Assembly: GCA_013152075.1 (NCBI GenBank) | Contig: JAADHD010000293.1 | Location: 1 to 15,949, forward strand | Length of the DNA stretch: 15,949 nucleotides | Source of the DNA: Verrucomicrobiota bacterium | Lineage (GTDB): Bacteria; Verrucomicrobiota; Verrucomicrobiia; Verrucomicrobiales; DEV007 | Direction: 5' to 3' | Part shown: positions 13,960 through 15,949 of the stretch, in pieces | Layout: each line of letters starts with the position of its first letter | Position numbering within the stretch: position 1 is the first letter of the stretch | Position numbers and translations under genes: made by a program | The notes under the pieces: generated by a model | Told to the model about the DNA's origin: nothing | Seen by the model: only the letters and a program-made list of their open reading frames with translations | Database searches by the model: none

Positions 13960-14381
13960 CCGAAGAAGCCTATCTTCTCGACACCAACGTTGTGTCAGAA
14001 ATACGAAAAGGCGAACGCTGTTTCCCCGGTGTCCAAACCTGGCTAGACAAGCAATCTGCCTCCAACCTCTTTCTCAGCATCGTCACACTGGCTGAAATCC
14101 AGCATGGTATTGAGTTGATCGCCAAGCGGGATGAGAAACAAGCAAAGCATCTCACCCGTTGGCGAAAACAACTCGAAAATACCTACCGAGGTCTAAACCA
14201 CTTGCTGACCATTGATTCCGATACAGCTTTGCAATGGGGTAAACTTCAGGCAATACGCAGACTGCCCGCAATGGATGCATGGCTGGCTGCCACCGCCATC
14301 ATCCACAACCTTACTATTGTAACAAGAAACGAAAACGACTTTAACTGTTTACCAGTTAGGATTCAGAATCCTTGGGCGTAG
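13956..14381 (+). CDS. fitB: FitB/VapC-type PIN-domain toxin
   Basis: A GTG start at 13956 overlaps the antitoxin stop, giving 141 aa (MTEEAYLLDTNVVSEIRKGE). It is a PIN-domain ribonuclease, expected to cut RNA (tRNA, rRNA or mRNA) when freed from the antitoxin. Metal-binding acidic residues are in place: Asp9 (LLDTNVVSE), Glu47 (SIVTLAEIQHGIE), Asp107 (LPAMDAWLAATAI) and Asp128 with Asn125 (TRNENDF). LSIVTLAEIQHGIE and AWLAATA are typical of the FitB subgroup. The protein is full length and looks intact. Its last 26 nt overlap the convergent GT2 gene, so the two C-termini share DNA on opposite strands. Confidence 0.9.
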   Translation: MTEEAYLLDTNVVSEIRKGERCFPGVQTWLDKQSASNLFLSIVTLAEIQHGIELIAKRDEKQAKHLTRWRKQLENTYRGLNHLLTIDSDTALQWGKLQAIRRLPAMDAWLAATAIIHNLTIVTRNENDFNCLPVRIQNPWA

Positions 14382-15597
14382 AGCTCAGACCAAGCTCCCG
14401 TTTCAAATTCGCCAGTTTTTCCGCCGCTCCTTTTCCGACGTCAGAAGTGATCTTTGAATTCCCTCCCAACAGAGCGCTCAAAGCTTTGCCTTTGTCCTTC
14501 AACAATTCGTTTCTTAACTTGGCTAATTCTTGAGTCGCTCGCAATTCCGCTTTCAACTCATTCCGCTCGCGCTTCAGAACTTCAAATTTTTCCGCTAGAG
14601 CAGCCCCATGGAACACCGGCGTTTTTTCATCCCAGGTATTCACTAGCGCTTTGTTCGGATAATCGTTCAGCTCGTCAATTTTAGCCTCATCCAACGAATT
14701 GATAAGGGCCTCCAATGTCGACTCATCTGACTTGGCCGCCAGTTTTGCCAGCAACAACTGGAACAATCCCGGGTGGAAGCTCGAGATACTGCTCTGCGCG
14801 GCGGCCATGTATTCGTAAAAACGTCGCCGCTTTGACGGATCCGATTCTAATTCGCCCGCATAATCATGGTAGAGATCGATGTGCATACGCAACATCTCCT
14901 TCAACAATGGCGCCGGTTCGCTGTTGATATTATTTTCAGGGTGAACGCGATAGTTCAGGAGAGATTCGTTTACCAATTGGATCTCTCCCCGGATCGCCGC
15001 TCCACTGAGAAAAAAATAGTCGTGATTGAAGCGATACGGACGAAAGGGATTAGCGCAAAGGTAGTCCGCACGCGCGATGATATTGCTGCTGGTCACTGGA
15101 AAATTAGCCATCCCCATCCATTCCCAAATGGATAGATCAGCATCATCTCCCATCGACCACACCGCCCGCAACCACTTCGCCCGTGACTCATCAGATGCCA
15201 GCGGTTTGTTTTCAGGGTCGATCATCGTTAAACCTGTGACCACCACCGAGGGATTCGTTTCGTCATCATTTTCAAACAGCGGCAAACATCTTTCAAATCT
15301 CTGCGGCTCGTAATAGTCGTCCGAATTCAAAATACTGATCAGCTCACAATCCTCGCTGACGGTCTTTGCTAGTCGATTCAGGGTATTGTGAGCGCCTGCG
15401 TTTTCCTGAACAATCAGTTCTACACCGCGACTCTCGTAAGAACGAATCACATCTACCGAATCATCTTTCGACCCATCATCAATGATCAAAAATCGATCCG
15501 GTGGGCGGGTTTGATCAAGCACCGACTCGATGGCCTTCCCCACATAGTGAGCGTGATTGTAGCAGGGAATGATGACAGCTAAGCGGCTCTTGCTCAT
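14356..15597 (-). CDS. Glycosyltransferase family 2 with a coiled-coil C-terminus
   Basis: This encodes 413 aa starting MSKSRLAVIIPCYNHAHYVG. The catalytic domain is in residues 1 to about 260: VIIPCYNHAHYV (8-19), LIIDDGSKDDSVDVI (37-51), ENAGAHNTLNRL (65-76) and ISILNSDDYYEP (88-99) with Asp93 and Asp94 for metal binding. VNESLLNYRVHPENNINSE (from about residue 207) is the usual end of such a domain. After about residue 333 a charged heptad stretch (EKFEVLKRERNELKAELRAT, ELAKLRNELLK) predicts a coiled coil, then a Gly/Lys-rich tail. The product should transfer a sugar from a nucleotide donor; the tail may allow oligomerisation or binding to a partner. The start overlaps an upstream reading-frame end by ATGA (15594-15597), suggesting it was once coupled to the gene now broken at the right edge. 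Confidence 0.85.
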   Translation of the reverse strand: MSKSRLAVIIPCYNHAHYVGKAIESVLDQTRPPDRFLIIDDGSKDDSVDVIRSYESRGVELIVQENAGAHNTLNRLAKTVSEDCELISILNSDDYYEPQRFERCLPLFENDDETNPSVVVTGLTMIDPENKPLASDESRAKWLRAVWSMGDDADLSIWEWMGMANFPVTSSNIIARADYLCANPFRPYRFNHDYFFLSGAAIRGEIQLVNESLLNYRVHPENNINSEPAPLLKEMLRMHIDLYHDYAGELESDPSKRRRFYEYMAAAQSSISSFHPGLFQLLLAKLAAKSDESTLEALINSLDEAKIDELNDYPNKALVNTWDEKTPVFHGAALAEKFEVLKRERNELKAELRATQELAKLRNELLKDKGKALSALLGGNSKITSDVGKGAAEKLANLKRELGLSSTPKDSES

Positions 15598-15719
15598 TTT
15601 GAAATGATTTTTAAAAGTTGATCAAACCATTTTTTGTAGGCAGGCATCAAATCGGAAGGGACCAACTCATCGGGAAGCCTGACCTTCAAAGGACCCAGTT
15701 TCAATCGCCGAGACCTGTC

Positions 15720-15739
15720 CACTGGACGTAAATCCAGTG
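15720..15739. repeat. Perfect 7-bp inverted repeat inside the broken gene
   Basis: CACTGGA (15720-15726) and TCCAGTG (15733-15739) form a stem with a 6-nt loop. It lies beside the run of seven C on the plus strand (15742-15748) where the reading frame switches. Confidence 0.45.
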
Positions 15740-15753
15740 AACCCCCCCTTCAT

Positions 15754-15780
15754 AATCTGCGCGACTGATTAAATCTGCGC
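15754..15780 (-). repeat. Two aatctgcgc units 18 nt apart, likely remnant of the 9-10-nt repeat family
   Basis: aatctgcgc occurs at 15754-15762 and 15772-15780, with gactgatta between, so three 9-nt units end to end with a degenerate middle one. It matches the style of the intergenic repeats at 8974 and 11301 but sits inside the broken GT4 region, right where homology to GT4 fades. Confidence 0.4.
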
Positions 15781-15949
15781 AAGCTGCCATCTTATCCAAC
15801 GCTGACCGGCCGATACTTGGCTTGCCTCCTATCGTCATGGAAAAACTAACCCCAGACAATCGATGCACCAACCAAGCGCAAATAGCCATATTACACCGGC
15901 TCGCGTGAATGTGGCTAATGTTACGTTTCCCGACCAATCGCTTCAAATG

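Larger units (their letters stand above)
15594..15949 (-). pseudogene. Broken GT4 glycosyltransferase remnant (partial at the right edge)
   Basis: From the window edge to about 15770 the minus strand reads HLKRLVGKRNISHIHASRCN, MAICAWLVHRLSGVSFSM and DKMAACADLI, which resembles the N-terminal acceptor domain of exopolysaccharide GT4 enzymes (HxHA ... HRLtGipySlT). This frame ends at a TGA at 15701-15703. Another frame runs from just after the G7 tract (15748-15742) to a TGA at 15596-15594, reading RSRRLKLGPLKVRLPDELVP then SDLMPAYKKWFDQLLKIISK, and ends in an ATGA overlap with the GT2 gene. One extra G would join the two. Even joined, the nucleotide-sugar half with EX7E is missing, so a deletion as well as a frameshift, or a fusion of two remnants, is likely. 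The second frame's family is not recognised. Confidence 0.55.

Overview
The window looks like accessory chromosomal DNA from a free-living Verrucomicrobiota bacterium. The phylum call is an inference from gene families (a DUF5069 protein, a DUF1080/3-keto-disaccharide hydrolase, a GQS-type SGNH hydrolase with a signal peptide, a secreted sialidase-like protein and a large set of sulfotransferases and glycosyltransferases). No rRNA or tRNA is present to prove it. Almost no gene start has a Shine-Dalgarno sequence at the usual distance, and two starts lie so close to a good -35/-10 pair that their mRNAs may be nearly leaderless.

Layout. Bases 1-3519 hold a truncated phosphate-binding (PstS-like) gene, a secreted SGNH hydrolase, a secreted sialidase-like beta-propeller protein and a small DUF5069 protein. 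Bases 3654-8650 hold a tightly packed plus-strand polysaccharide block: sulfotransferase, Wzy-like polymerase, GT4 glycosyltransferase, WcaF-like acetyltransferase and, after a short spacer with a repeat, a second sulfotransferase. The first four are joined by a 4-nt overlap, a 1-nt overlap and a 3-nt gap. Then come a small DUF2007 protein and a secreted DUF1080 protein on the minus strand, a GT2 glycosyltransferase, the PLP homeostasis protein YggS, a repeat-bearing spacer, a secreted SH3/BamE-like protein (minus), hemL, a FitAB-type toxin-antitoxin pair, a GT2 enzyme with a coiled-coil tail (minus) and a broken GT4 gene at the right edge.

How it fits together. The 3654-8650 block reads as a module that builds, polymerises, acetylates and sulfates a surface or exported polysaccharide. 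Two sulfotransferases flanking a polymerase and acetyltransferase make a sulfated product the best guess. The secreted hydrolases on either side could trim or scavenge glycans, but nothing ties them to the same polymer. hemL and yggS are ordinary housekeeping genes.

The signals I find most worth checking are the putative sulfated-polysaccharide module, a family of intergenic repeats built from 9-10-nt units with a GCG-like core (including two near-identical 31-nt copies 2.5 kb apart), a textbook autoregulated promoter/operator in front of the toxin-antitoxin pair, and the frame-broken glycosyltransferase whose two halves meet near a run of seven G. I saw no CRISPR array, insertion sequence, phage gene or RNA gene.
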